Source: JBHIAG01 sp046758465 (lineage in GTDB: Bacteria > Acidobacteriota > Terriglobia > Acidiferrales > 2-02-FULL-67-57). From it: a stretch of DNA of 13,205 nucleotides. Under the pieces are notes generated by a model. The model had not been told where the DNA came from. It saw only the letters and a list, made by a program, of their open reading frames with translations, and did no database searches. The DNA lies in the NCBI GenBank assembly GCA_046758465.1, contig JBHIAG010000061.1, forward strand, positions 1 through 13,205, in the 5' to 3' direction. Every line of letters starts with the position of its first letter. Position 1 is the first letter of the stretch. Position numbers and translations under genes: made by a program. Below, piece by piece: positions 13,126 through 13,205 of this stretch.

Positions 13126-13205
13126 TTATTCGAAGGCGGAGAGGCCAGTGATTTTTTCGCCGAGGATGAGGGTGTGGATGTCGTGGGTGCCCTCGTAGGT
13201 GTAAA
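13126..13205 (-). CDS. Acyl-CoA dehydrogenase, C-terminal end only
   Basis: The minus strand from the window edge reads YTYEGTHDIHTLILGE and ends in KITGLSAFE before TAA (13126-13128), 25 codons in all. YEGT starts the conserved last segment of acyl-CoA dehydrogenases, where the flavin and the adjacent subunit are contacted. The form YEGTHDIHxLILGxxxTGxxAF is especially close to glutaryl-CoA dehydrogenases (GcdH), which oxidise and decarboxylate glutaryl-CoA to crotonyl-CoA. The assignment to the family is firm; the substrate is an inference from 25 residues. The kinase gene follows on the same strand after 222 bp that contain its own promoter, so they are probably separate units. Confidence 0.8.
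   Translation of the reverse strand, partial: YTYEGTHDIHTLILGEKITGLSAFE

Overview
The window looks like a chromosomal stretch from a GC-rich Gram-negative bacterium, most likely an acidobacterium or a close metagenomic relative. This is an inference. It rests on the Ser/Thr kinase fused to TolB/WD40-like (PD40) repeats, a protein type very abundant in Acidobacteriota, on an outer-membrane beta-barrel protein that implies two membranes, and on numerous intergenic hairpin repeats. No rRNA, tRNA, CRISPR array, transposase or phage gene was seen.

Layout. The 5' edge (2-442, +) is the end of a protein with a PilZ-like tail joined to a response-regulator receiver domain. Bases 443-1475 are gene-poor and hold debris: a short C-terminal tail typical of TPR regulatory proteins, a small basic ORF on the minus strand with its own promoter, operator-like palindrome and Shine-Dalgarno, and the C-terminal half of a glyoxalase/VOC protein with no start codon. 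Bases 1476-3862 (+) form a translationally coupled pair, UDP-glucose 6-dehydrogenase and UDP-glucuronate decarboxylase, which together make UDP-glucuronate and UDP-xylose. Just after them lies the severed 5' end of a third gene, another NAD-dependent sugar-nucleotide epimerase/dehydratase.

The centre (3920-8863) is a divergent exopolysaccharide-type locus. The minus strand carries a membrane-anchored HEAT-repeat protein, a processive-type family-2 glycosyltransferase with membrane segments, and a two-TM GGDEF protein with a GSDEF signature. The plus strand carries an exported TPR plus YaiO-type outer-membrane beta-barrel protein. The two transcription units share about 95 bp with two face-away promoters. 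The set resembles, in outline, Pga/Bcs-type synthesis-secretion systems and the E. coli yaiP/yaiO neighbourhood, but with a HEAT protein and a built-in c-di-GMP-type protein. It is the best candidate for an undescribed system here.

The right part is on the minus strand: 6-phosphogluconolactonase (with a possible coupled small ORF), a repeat-rich 320-bp spacer, a 936-residue PknB-type kinase with a PD40 propeller, and at the 3' edge the last 25 codons of an acyl-CoA dehydrogenase, probably of the glutaryl-CoA dehydrogenase type. The kinase gene carries an apparent in-frame 60-bp palindromic repeat. Part of that repeat is shared with a repeat just upstream of the same gene.
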